A program made the translations under genes and the position numbers. From DASWRT01 sp036403035 (GTDB taxonomy: Bacteria > Pseudomonadota > Alphaproteobacteria > ATCC43930 > CGMCC-115725), in the NCBI GenBank assembly GCA_036403035.1, contig DASWRT010000263.1, positions 1-11,463 on the forward strand: a DNA stretch of 11,463 nucleotides. Reading direction: 5' to 3'. Positions 5,863 to 11,463 of the stretch are shown here, in pieces (the stretch's first letter is position 1; each line of letters opens with the position of its first letter). Below the pieces are notes generated by a model that saw only the letters and a list, made by a program, of their open reading frames with translations, searched no databases and was not told the origin of the DNA.

Positions 5863-8529
5863 ATGAGCCTTCTTACCCGCCTGTTCCTTCTGGTCGCCGT
5901 CGCCGTGCTGCCTGCGATCCTGATCCAGGCGCATACCGAGATGCAGTACCGCCGCGCGCGCGAGGCGGAGATCCACACGCTCATGCTGCAGCAGGCGCGG
6001 CTCGCGGCGACCGACGAGGACCGGGTGATCGAGGGGGCGCGGCAGGTGCTGATCGCGCTGGCGCAGCTGCCGGCCGTCAGGAACCGCGACGACGCGGTCT
6101 GCCATGCCTACCTGAAGCGGCTTGTCCCGGCTTACCCGTACTACAGCTCGATCAACATCCTCGATACCGATGGGCGGCCGTTCTGCAGCAGTATCGCCGA
6201 CCCGCCGCCGGACTTCTCGGCGGGCGACCGCGCCTATGTCCGCGAGGCGATCTCGACCCGCCGCTTCGCGATCGGCGAATATACGCTCGGCGTCGCGTCG
6301 CAGGTGCCGATCCTGCCGATGGCGTACCCGATCATCTCCGATCAGGACGGTACCGTCAGCGCGGTCGTGGCGCTCGGCCTCAACCCGCAGTGGCTCCAGC
6401 GCTGGGTGGAAAACCGGGCGCTGCCGGCCGGCGTCGTGCTGACGATCGCGGACCGGAACGGGACGGTGCTCGCGCGCTCCCAAGGTGCGGCGCAGGTCGG
6501 GCGGAAGCTGCCGGCGCAGGTCCTGCCGCTGCTGGACGTGGCGCAGGACGGCACGCTGGAGACGCAGGACGCGAACGGAGCGCCGGAGATCATCGGCTAC
6601 ATTCCGCTCCGTCAGGAGCCGGACGGCCTCTTCCTCCTGGTCGAAATATCGCGCGACCGCGCGTTCGCCGAACTCGACCAAGCGACCCGCCTCGGGATCG
6701 TGCTGCTGGCGATCAGCGTCGTGGTCGCGCTGGTGGCGGCGGCCGTGATCGGATGGCGGTTCATCCGCCAGCCGCTCGAAGTTCTGCTCGCGGCGACGGC
6801 GCGCTGGCGAGAGGGCGATTTCGGCGCGCGGACCGGGTTGCCGGCGTCGAACGCCGAACTGGACCGCCTCGGGCACGCGTTCGACGCGATGGCCGCGGCG
6901 ATCGAGGAACGCGACCGGCGCTTGCGCAGCGCCGAAGAGCGGGCGCTGCGCCGCGAGCGCGAGTTCTCGCGGCTGGTCATCGAGAGCAGCGACGTCGGCA
7001 TCCTCGCCTACGACCGCGAATTCCGCGTCACGCTCCTGAACCCGGCGCTGGAGGCGCGCTTCGGCATCGCTGCGGACGCCGCGGTGGGCCGTCTCTTCCA
7101 GACGCTACTGCCGTCGCTGTGGGGCGCCTCGTTCGGCACGGCGATGCGGCGCGCCGTGATCGGCGAGGCGACCGCGGCGCAGGACGAACCCTACGATCTG
7201 CCGGAACTCGGCGGGCGCAAGGGACGCTGCGAGGCGAGCCACGCGCCGCTGCGCGACGCCGACGACACGATCATCGGCGGCATCGCCTTCCTGCGCGACA
7301 CGACCGAGCGCCACGCGATGGAGGAACGGCTCCGGCAGTCGCAGAAGATGGAGGCGGTGGGACAGCTCACCGGCGGCATCGCGCACGACTTCAACAACCT
7401 GCTGACCATCGTCATCGGCAATCTCGACATGCTCGCCCGGCGGTTCAGGCCGGGCGATACCGCGGTGCAGGGGTTGGTCTCGGCGGCGGCGCGCGGCGCC
7501 AACCGCGCGGCGATCCTGACGCAGCGGCTGCTCGCCTTCTCGCGGCGGCAGCCGCTCGAACCGGGCGTCACCGACGTCAACAGCCTCGTCTCCGGCATGG
7601 TCGACCTGCTGCGGCGGACGCTCGGCGAGAGCATCCGCATCGAGACCGGCCTCGCCGAAGATCTCTGGCCTTGCTTCGTCGACCAGAACCAGCTCGAGAA
7701 CGCGCTGCTCAATCTGGCGATCAACGCGCGCGACGCGATGCCCGGCGGCGGGCGGCTGTCGATCGCGACCGCGAACCGGCACTGCGCCGAGATCGTCACG
7801 CGCGACGGCACGCTGCCGGCCGGCGACTACCTGATGCTCGCCGTCGCCGACGACGGCACCGGCATGAAGCCGGAGATCGCCGCCAAGGCATTCGACCCGT
7901 TCTTCACGACGAAGGGCGTCGGCGAAGGCAGCGGCCTCGGGCTCAGCATGGTCTACGGCTTCGTCCGGCAGAGCCACGGCCATGTCGAGATCGACAGCGA
8001 GGTCGGGCGCGGCACGACGGTGCGGATCTTCCTGCCGCGCCACGGCAATGCCGCGTCCGCGGCGGCCGGCGAGACGCGCCGCCGCGGACGGCGCCTGCTG
8101 CCGAAGGCCGACGCGGGCGAAACCGTGCTGCTCGTCGAGGACAACGAGGACGTTCGCCAGTACGGCGCCGGCGTGCTGCGCGAACTGGGCTATCACGTGA
8201 TCGAGGCGGCGGACGCGGAGACGGCGCTGCGGATCGCCGCCGGTTCCGAACGGATCGACCTGCTCTTCACCGATATCGGGCTGCCGGGCATGGACGGCTG
8301 GGCGCTGGCCGGCCGCGCGCTGGCGCTGCGGCCGTCGCTGAAGGTCGTCTACACGACCGGCTATGCGGAAGGCGCGATCGTCCGCGACGGCATGCCCGGC
8401 GGCGGCAGCGGCGGCAGCGGCGGCGGCCGCGGCGGCGGCGTGCACCTGATCACGAAGCCGTTCGACGTCGATACGCTGGCGGTCAAGATCCGGAACGTCC
8501 TCGCCGAGGAGGAGGAAGTGCGCGGCTAA
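5863..8529 (+). CDS. hybrid histidine kinase (Cache-like sensor, HAMP, PAS, kinase, receiver)
   Basis: 888 aa. TM1 (about 5-22) is followed by a large periplasmic domain (23-275) with features of double-Cache sensors: YYSSINILDTDGRPFCSS (93-110), DRAYVREAI (122-130) and VPILPMAYPIISDQDGTVSAVVALGL (148-173). TM2 is about 277-297 and HAMP about 298-352. A PAS domain (about 366-482) starts with FSRLVIESSDVGILAYD. HisKA has His508 in IAHDFNNLL. The ATPase has Asn621/Asp624 (N box), D664GTGM (G1), FDPFFTTK and GSGLGL (689-694, G2). The receiver has Glu759/Asp760, phospho-acceptor Asp804, Thr831 and Lys865. A Gly/Ser-rich insert (844-859) separates the receiver core from its HLITKPF motif. The kinase core closely resembles that of the kinase at 3238-5049. 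Cache domains usually bind small molecules such as amino or organic acids; the ligand is unknown. No cognate regulator is adjacent. The start ATG has only a weak CAGG upstream, but it precedes TM1 directly and no better start exists. Confidence 0.94.
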   Translation: MSLLTRLFLLVAVAVLPAILIQAHTEMQYRRAREAEIHTLMLQQARLAATDEDRVIEGARQVLIALAQLPAVRNRDDAVCHAYLKRLVPAYPYYSSINILDTDGRPFCSSIADPPPDFSAGDRAYVREAISTRRFAIGEYTLGVASQVPILPMAYPIISDQDGTVSAVVALGLNPQWLQRWVENRALPAGVVLTIADRNGTVLARSQGAAQVGRKLPAQVLPLLDVAQDGTLETQDANGAPEIIGYIPLRQEPDGLFLLVEISRDRAFAELDQATRLGIVLLAISVVVALVAAAVIGWRFIRQPLEVLLAATARWREGDFGARTGLPASNAELDRLGHAFDAMAAAIEERDRRLRSAEERALRREREFSRLVIESSDVGILAYDREFRVTLLNPALEARFGIAADAAVGRLFQTLLPSLWGASFGTAMRRAVIGEATAAQDEPYDLPELGGRKGRCEASHAPLRDADDTIIGGIAFLRDTTERHAMEERLRQSQKMEAVGQLTGGIAHDFNNLLTIVIGNLDMLARRFRPGDTAVQGLVSAAARGANRAAILTQRLLAFSRRQPLEPGVTDVNSLVSGMVDLLRRTLGESIRIETGLAEDLWPCFVDQNQLENALLNLAINARDAMPGGGRLSIATANRHCAEIVTRDGTLPAGDYLMLAVADDGTGMKPEIAAKAFDPFFTTKGVGEGSGLGLSMVYGFVRQSHGHVEIDSEVGRGTTVRIFLPRHGNAASAAAGETRRRGRRLLPKADAGETVLLVEDNEDVRQYGAGVLRELGYHVIEAADAETALRIAAGSERIDLLFTDIGLPGMDGWALAGRALALRPSLKVVYTTGYAEGAIVRDGMPGGGSGGSGGGRGGGVHLITKPFDVDTLAVKIRNVLAEEEEVRG
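8398..8439 (+). repeat. GGC-rich simple repeat inside the kinase receiver
   Basis: A run of GGC codons broken by AGC and CGC, including the tandem GGCGGCAGC GGCGGCAGC. It keeps the frame and encodes about 14 Gly with two Ser and one Arg. It sits in the loop just before the conserved Lys of the receiver. A tract of this kind is prone to slippage, so its length may vary between strains. Confidence 0.8.
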
Positions 8530-8627
8530 ATTGGATCGCGATCGGGTTCCGAAGTGCCGCCCCGCGTTTTACCTGATGACGGGTCCATGCCGGCGTCGGG
8601 GTGATAAGCCGAGAAAAATCAACGTTT

Positions 8628-8702
8628 GAACCACCGAGACACCAAGGAATTCCAGGCGCGCGGTGCGTGCCGACAATCATCTCGGCGCTTTGGCGGTTCG
8701 AC
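8628..8702. repeat. ACCACCGAGACACC-type intergenic repeat with inverted ends
   Basis: The element starts TTTGAACCACCGAGACACC. A sequence near its far end (8687-8702, CGCTTTGGCGGTTCGA) matches the reverse complement of that start at 10 of 16 positions, giving an imperfect long hairpin. From memory, ACCAC(C/G)GAGACAC motifs recur in intergenic DNA of many proteobacteria, but I cannot assign a named family. No protein is encoded. Confidence 0.4.
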
Positions 8703-8716
8703 TATCACCGGAGATC

Positions 8717-8766
8717 GCGATCGAGTTTGGACCTGGAGGCCCGGCATTGCGCCGGGGCCCCCCACC
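8717..8766. repeat. dispersed intergenic repeat, copy 2
   Basis: The first 37 bp match 3032-3068 at 32 positions. The match then resumes with CCCCCCACC (8757-8765), which in copy 1 begins the REP pair. Here the REP part is reduced to CCCCGCGGGG, so this copy looks truncated by the end of the DedA gene, whose stop codon is at 8777-8779. Confidence 0.6.
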
Positions 8767-8776
8767 CCGCGGGGCG

Positions 8777-9397
8777 CTACCGGCCGCGCGCGGTTAGGCG
8801 GCGGTGTACGTACCAGACGGCGGCGAGCGCCGTCGCGGCGACGGCCGCTGCCGCCGCGAGCGCCTCCGGCGGCGCGTCCTCCATGCGCCGGACGGCCTCG
8901 CCGATCATCCCGCCGCCGATCACCAGGCCGGGCGCCCAGATGACCGCAGATCCGACATTGGCGATCCAGAAGTCGCGCGGCCGCATGTCCATCATGCCGG
9001 CGACGAGCGGGATGCAGGCGCGCACCGGGCCGAAGAAGCGGCCGAGGAACACGCTCGTCCCGCCATACTTCGCGAAGAAGCCGTAGCCGGACCGGAGCAG
9101 CTCGGGCCGCCGCGCGAACGGGCCGAACGACGCGATCCGGTCGCGGTAACGCCGGCCGAGCCAGTACGAGACGGCGTCGCCCATCACCGCGCCGAGCGCC
9201 GCCGAAACGATCAGCGGCCAGAAGCTCAGCGCGCCGGATGGAAGCAGCGTCGACAGCGCCAGCAGGATCACCGTGCCCGGCACGAGCAGGCTGATGAACA
9301 CGAGCGATTCCGCGAATGCCACCGCGAAGACGATCGGGTCGCTCCATGCCCGATGCTCGGCGATGAACGCGATGACCTGATGCGCGAAGCCGTCCAT
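8777..9397 (-). CDS. DedA/VTT-family inner-membrane protein
   Basis: 206 aa, the usual size of a DedA protein. Visible family features are FAVAFAESLVFISLLVPGTV (24-43) with conserved acidic Glu30 and the PG re-entrant motif, GDAVSYWLGRRY (73-84), and the signature FLGRFFGPVRACIPLVAGMM (117-136) with Arg120 and Arg126. DFWIANVGSAVIWAPGLVIGG (142-162) and a C-terminal membrane helix (about 180-197) follow. DedA proteins are polytopic inner-membrane proteins linked to proton-dependent transport, membrane potential upkeep and, for some members, undecaprenyl-phosphate or phospholipid translocation. Which applies here cannot be told. The gene lies 37 bp after the oxidoreductase gene on the same strand and probably shares its transcript. 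The ribosome site is poor, which fits translation from the upstream transcript. Start choice rests on the position of the first helix. Confidence 0.92.
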   Translation of the reverse strand: MDGFAHQVIAFIAEHRAWSDPIVFAVAFAESLVFISLLVPGTVILLALSTLLPSGALSFWPLIVSAALGAVMGDAVSYWLGRRYRDRIASFGPFARRPELLRSGYGFFAKYGGTSVFLGRFFGPVRACIPLVAGMMDMRPRDFWIANVGSAVIWAPGLVIGGGMIGEAVRRMEDAPPEALAAAAAVAATALAAVWYVHRRLTARGR

Positions 9398-9434
9398 CCG
9401 CGGGAATGCCCGCCCGATCGCCGCCTGCCGCTCC

Positions 9435-10463
9435 TTAATCCGCCACCGCCAGCATGATCTTGCCGATATGCTTGCTGCTCTCCATCAGCCGGTGCGCCTC
9501 GGCGACCTCGGCGAGCGGGAAGGTCTTGTGGATCACCGGCCGCACCGTTCCGGCTTCGAGCAGCGGCCAGACCTTCTCGCGCAGCTCGCGGGCGATCACC
9601 GCCTTCTGCGCGACGCTGCGCGGCCGCAGCGTCGAGCCGGTCAGGGTCAGGCGCTTCAGCATCACCGGCATGAAGTCGAAATTCTCGACCTTGCTGCCCT
9701 GAAGGAAGGCGATCTGCACCAGCCTGCCCTCGACCGCCAGCGAGCGGACGTTCCGCTCCAGGTAGGGACCGCCGACCATGTCGAGGATGACGTCCACGCC
9801 CTTGCCGCCGGTCAGTTCCTTCACCGCCTCGGCGAAGTCGATGGTGCGGTAGTTGACCGCCTTGTCGGCGCCGATCTTCTCGCAGAAGGCGCATTTCTCG
9901 TCGCTGCCGGCGGTCGTCAGCACCCGGGCGCCGAAGGCGTGCGCGAGCTGGATCGCGGTCGTCCCGATGCCGCTGGTGCCGCCGTGCACGAGGAACGTCT
10001 CGCCGCGGCCGAGCCGGCCGCGCTGGAACACGTTGGTCCAGACCGTGAAGAAGGTCTCGGGCAGCGCCGCCGCGTCGGCGACGGTCATGCCCTTCGGCAC
10101 CGGCAGACACTGCGCCGCGGGAGCGACGCAGTACTCGGCATAGCCGCCGCCCGCGACCAGCGCGCAGACCTCGTCGCCGACCCGCCACGGCGCGGCGTCG
10201 TCGCCCGTCGCGACGCCGTCTCCTATCGCGACTATCGTGCCGGCGACTTCCAGCCCCAGGATCGGCGAGGCGCCCGCCGGGGGCGGATAGCCGCCCTGCC
10301 GCTGCAGGACGTCCGGCCGGTTCACCCCGGCAGTGTGGACCTTGATCAGGACTTCGCCGGTGCCGGGGCGCGGCGTCGCGCCCTCCACGACGGCCATCAC
10401 GTCGGGTTTCCCGGCTCCCGTCGTCCCGACATGGCGCATTGTCGCCGGCACATCCGATGGCAT
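9435..10463 (-). CDS. NAD(P)H quinone oxidoreductase, PIG3/zeta-crystallin type
   Basis: 342 aa, complete. It belongs to the zinc-free medium-chain dehydrogenase/reductase superfamily. The N-terminal catalytic domain contains GEVLIKVHTAGVNRPDVLQRQG (36-57), with the Asn and Asp typical of quinone reductases, then YPPPAGASPILGLEVAGTI (59-77). The nucleotide-binding fold starts at ETFLVHGGTSGIGTTAIQLA (155-174), where GGTSGIG is the PIG3-type form of the glycine-rich loop. KHIGKIMLAV (331-340) is the usual C-terminal ending. No structural or catalytic zinc ligands are present. These enzymes reduce quinones with NADPH. The start at 10463 is well supported by GGAGG five bases upstream; the open frame extending to 10610 crosses a large hairpin and lacks such a site. 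It is divergent from the MaoC-like gene (146-bp spacer) and leads the DedA gene. Confidence 0.94.
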   Translation of the reverse strand: MPSDVPATMRHVGTTGAGKPDVMAVVEGATPRPGTGEVLIKVHTAGVNRPDVLQRQGGYPPPAGASPILGLEVAGTIVAIGDGVATGDDAAPWRVGDEVCALVAGGGYAEYCVAPAAQCLPVPKGMTVADAAALPETFFTVWTNVFQRGRLGRGETFLVHGGTSGIGTTAIQLAHAFGARVLTTAGSDEKCAFCEKIGADKAVNYRTIDFAEAVKELTGGKGVDVILDMVGGPYLERNVRSLAVEGRLVQIAFLQGSKVENFDFMPVMLKRLTLTGSTLRPRSVAQKAVIARELREKVWPLLEAGTVRPVIHKTFPLAEVAEAHRLMESSKHIGKIMLAVAD

Positions 10464-10468
10464 TCGAT

Positions 10469-10473
10469 CCTCC
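10469..10473 (-). promoter_or_regulatory. ribosome binding site of the quinone oxidoreductase
   Basis: A perfect GGAGG on the - strand, five bases before the ATG at 10463. It settles the start against upstream in-frame ATGs and trims 49 residues from the longest open frame. Confidence 0.85.
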
Positions 10474-10483
10474 GGGCTCTCTG

Positions 10484-10510
10484 TTGGCGGGGCCTTCCGC
10501 CGTGTATTCT
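10484..10510 (+). promoter_or_regulatory. possible promoter of the MaoC-like gene
   Basis: TTGGCG (10484-10489) and TGTATTCT (10503-10510) are separated by a 15-bp gap, shorter than the usual 17. The site lies upstream of the hairpin at 10523-10577 and would place that hairpin in the transcript leader. The spacing makes this a weak call; the - strand promoter for the oxidoreductase was not identified. Confidence 0.3.
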
Positions 10511-10522
10511 GGCGGGCGGCTA

Positions 10523-10577
10523 GCCAGGATTTCTCGCGGGGTGCAACGCAGCGCCGCTCCCCGTGAGACATCCTGGC
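10523..10577 (+). promoter_or_regulatory. long hairpin in the leader of the MaoC-like gene
   Basis: Left arm 10523-10541 (GCCAGGATTTCTCGCGGGG) pairs with right arm 10559-10577 (CCCCGTGAGACATCCTGGC) at 17 of 19 positions around a 17-nt loop containing AGCGCCGCT. It ends 32 nt before the ATG at 10610. No T-run follows, so it is not a standard intrinsic terminator. It could be an RNA leader structure for the + gene or a DNA dyad (operator) for the divergent pair. A similar hairpin stands at the same distance before the homospermidine synthase gene. Confidence 0.75.
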
Positions 10578-10609
10578 GAGAAGGTAAATGGGCAGGAGAG
10601 GACCGGCCA

Positions 10610-11074
10610 ATGCAAGAGATTCGTTACCTGGACGATCTTTCCGTCGGCATGCGCTTCCAGTCGGGCCCGATCACGGTCGACGAGGCGCAGGGCATCGAGT
10701 TCGCCCGCGCCTTCGATCCGCAGCAGCACCATATCGACGTGACGACGGCGCCTTTCTCGCCCTTCAACGGTCCATCGATCAGCGGTTGGCACACCGCGGC
10801 GCTGGCGATGCGGATGCTGTGGGAGATGCGGCCCTTCGGCGATTACCCGATCATCGGCCGCGGCGTCGACGAGCTGCGCTGGCATGCGCCCGTCCGCCCG
10901 GGCGACGCGCTTCTCTTTCACGGCGAGATCGTCGATGTGATCCCGTCCCGGTCGAAGCCAGATCGCGGGACGATCCGTTTTCGCCTAACTGCGACCAACC
11001 AGCACGGCGACGAAGTCTATTCGGCGCTCTGCCTGATGGCGCTGCCGCGCCGCGTCCCCGCCGAGGTCGGCTGA
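10610..11074 (+). CDS. MaoC-like (hot-dog fold) dehydratase
   Basis: 154 aa, the full length of single-domain MaoC proteins. The ATG at 10610 follows AGGAGAGG (10594-10601), a good ribosome site. An in-frame ATG at 10439 is rejected because it would read through the hairpin. Visible motifs: VGMRFQSGPITVDEAQGIEFARAFDPQQHHID (12-43), holding the hydratase-2-type catalytic pair Asp36 and His41. Next come ISGWHTAALAMRM (57-69), IIGRGVDELRWHAPVRPGD (81-99) and PSRSKPDRGTIRFR (112-125). The family hydrates or dehydrates enoyl-CoA thioesters, or in some members related acyl carriers, in the cytoplasm; the substrate here is not known. The divergent oxidoreductase does not fix a pathway. Its leader carries a large hairpin, so post-transcriptional control is possible. 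Confidence 0.93.
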   Translation: MQEIRYLDDLSVGMRFQSGPITVDEAQGIEFARAFDPQQHHIDVTTAPFSPFNGPSISGWHTAALAMRMLWEMRPFGDYPIIGRGVDELRWHAPVRPGDALLFHGEIVDVIPSRSKPDRGTIRFRLTATNQHGDEVYSALCLMALPRRVPAEVG

Positions 11075-11123
11075 GCATCGATCGTCGCCGCCGCCGCGGG
11101 ATGGCTGCGCCCCTTCGCCGTTT

Positions 11124-11146
11124 GACGCAGGGAGAGCCGCTGCGTC
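11124..11146 (+). terminator. possible terminator after the MaoC-like gene
   Basis: A perfect 7-bp stem, GACGCAG (11124-11130) with CTGCGTC (11140-11146), and a 9-nt loop, 50 bp after the stop at 11074. The sequence after it (GCACCCGTCTT) has no proper T-run. It is a weak candidate, supported mainly by its place before a likely promoter. Confidence 0.3.
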
Positions 11147-11154
11147 GCACCCGT

Positions 11155-11184
11155 CTTGACAGCGGCGGGTGAGAACACATTTAA
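11155..11184 (+). promoter_or_regulatory. probable promoter of homospermidine synthase
   Basis: CTTGACA (11155-11161) is a consensus alphaproteobacterial -35. ATTTAA (11179-11184), 17 bp further on, is the best -10, of moderate quality. It lies about 120 bp before the start codon, so the transcript would have a leader of roughly 110 nt containing the large hairpin. An 8-bp inverted repeat brackets the -10. Confidence 0.5.
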
Positions 11185-11200
11185 CCCCGCCTTTCTCACC
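11168..11200 (+). promoter_or_regulatory. possible operator: inverted repeat around the hss -10
   Basis: GGTGAGAA (11168-11175) and TTCTCACC (11193-11200) are perfect inverted arms with a 17-bp spacer, 25 bp centre to centre. They bracket the putative -10 element, a classical repressor position. The regulator is unknown; no regulator gene is in this window. Confidence 0.4.
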
Positions 11201-11224
11201 GAGAGAACGCAGCACATCCGTTTG

Positions 11225-11272
11225 CGCGGGTTCCTCGCCGGGGGCGGCGCCGCTCCCGGCGAGGAACCCGCG
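11225..11272 (+). promoter_or_regulatory. perfect 18-bp hairpin in the hss leader
   Basis: Left arm 11225-11242 (CGCGGGTTCCTCGCCGGG) and right arm 11255-11272 (CCCGGCGAGGAACCCGCG) are perfectly complementary, with a 12-nt loop GGCGGCGCCGCT. It ends 32 nt before the ATG at 11305 and leaves the ribosome site free. There is no T-run. Such a stable stem so near a start suggests attenuation, mRNA protection or a protein-binding site; it matches no polyamine riboswitch that I recognise. It could instead be a mobile palindromic element. Confidence 0.8.
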
Positions 11273-11304
11273 GCGCGTGGAATGCGGGGTAGGCAAGGAA
11301 GGCG

Positions 11305-11463
11305 ATGAGCGACATCAGGCACGTGGCCTATCCGGGCCGGATCGTGATGGTCGGTTTCGGGAGCATCGGCCAAGGCGTGCTGCCGCTGCTGCTGCGGCAT
11401 CTCGGGGTGGCGGCGGAGCAGATCACCATCGTCACGGCGGACGCGGCGGATGCGGCGGACGCG
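11305..11463 (+). CDS. hss: homospermidine synthase, N-terminal part (cut by window end)
   Basis: 53 codons are present; the gene runs off the window. The ATG follows AAGGAAGG (11295-11302), a strong ribosome site. The N-terminus YPGRIVMVGFGSIGQGVLPLLLRHL (about 9-33) is the NAD-binding beta-alpha-beta start of homospermidine synthase, with GFGSIGQG as the glycine-rich loop, followed by ITIVTAD. The enzyme makes sym-homospermidine from putrescine in an NAD-dependent reaction in the cytoplasm; this polyamine is typical of many alphaproteobacteria. The closest alternative is another saccharopine-dehydrogenase-like protein, but the GSIGQGVLPLLLRH stretch favours Hss. Promoter, operator-like repeat and leader hairpin upstream suggest its own regulated transcript. 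Confidence 0.88.
   Translation, partial: MSDIRHVAYPGRIVMVGFGSIGQGVLPLLLRHLGVAAEQITIVTADAADAADA

Larger units (their letters stand above)
8530..8776. other. non-coding spacer between convergent genes, made of repeats
   Basis: This stretch lies between the end of the second kinase and the end of the DedA gene. I see no gene in it. The perfect palindrome GATCGCGATC occurs at 8534-8543 and 8713-8722, each followed by a similar CG(G/A)GTT sequence, so the two ends of the spacer share a direct repeat. An 'ACCACCGAGACACCAAGG' element is at 8630-8647. The second copy of the dispersed repeat is at 8717-8753. A GC hairpin, GGCCCGGC (8738-8745) with GCCGGGGCC (8751-8759, one bulge), could serve as a terminator for either gene, although no T-run follows on either strand. 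Confidence 0.65.

Noticed and set aside
7105..8445. 446-codon - strand frame starting in a poly-Ala run, opposite the second kinase
   Set aside because: The poly-Ala is the antisense of the Gly-rich repeat; all catalytic motifs lie on the + strand.
10464..10610. N-terminal extension of the oxidoreductase to an ATG at 10610
   Set aside because: GGAGG at 10469-10473 marks the start at 10463, and the extension reads through the leader hairpin and has no family similarity.

Overview
The window is GC-rich DNA with strong third-position GC bias and long spurious antisense ORFs. Gene content (TonB-dependent receptor, hybrid histidine kinases of the 'HDFNNLL' type, DedA, PIG3-type quinone oxidoreductase, MaoC-like dehydratase, homospermidine synthase) and the REP-like palindromes in the spacers fit an alphaproteobacterium, most likely a Rhodospirillales-type organism. 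That placement is inference; there is no rRNA or other marker here.

Region 1 (1-5049, + strand): a 372-bp non-coding leader carrying an inverted pair of REP palindromes. It is followed by a TonB-dependent outer-membrane receptor (373-2376), a periplasmic YfiR/DUF4154 protein that starts 2 bp later (2379-3011), a spacer holding a second REP pair, and a membrane hybrid histidine kinase with a CHASE8-like periplasmic domain (3238-5049). Together these look like an outer membrane-periplasm-inner membrane signalling cassette. It is analogous to YfiBNR, but the output is a His-Asp kinase and receiver instead of a diguanylate cyclase.

Region 2 (5050-8776): a convergent small gene of unknown function (5085-5663, - strand) has a good Fur/iron-box-like dyad upstream (5723-5741). 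Across that spacer, a second hybrid histidine kinase (5863-8529, + strand; Cache-like sensor, HAMP, PAS, kinase core, receiver) points the other way. The two kinases share nearly the same catalytic core but have different sensors. The receiver of the second carries a glycine-rich insertion encoded by a GGC-rich tract. The 247 bp after it hold only dispersed repeats.

Region 3 (8777-11463): a - strand pair encodes a PIG3-type quinone oxidoreductase (9435-10463) followed by a DedA/VTT membrane protein (8777-9397). Divergently, on the + strand, lie a MaoC-like dehydratase (10610-11074) and the first 53 codons of homospermidine synthase (from 11305, cut by the window end). Both + strand genes have a long hairpin in the presumed leader. 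The two hairpins end exactly 32 nt before their start codons and share an apical GCGCCGCTCCC segment, the most unexpected structural signal in the window.

No tRNA, rRNA, CRISPR array, transposase or phage gene was seen. The signalling cassette and the paired leader hairpins are the two observations most worth following.
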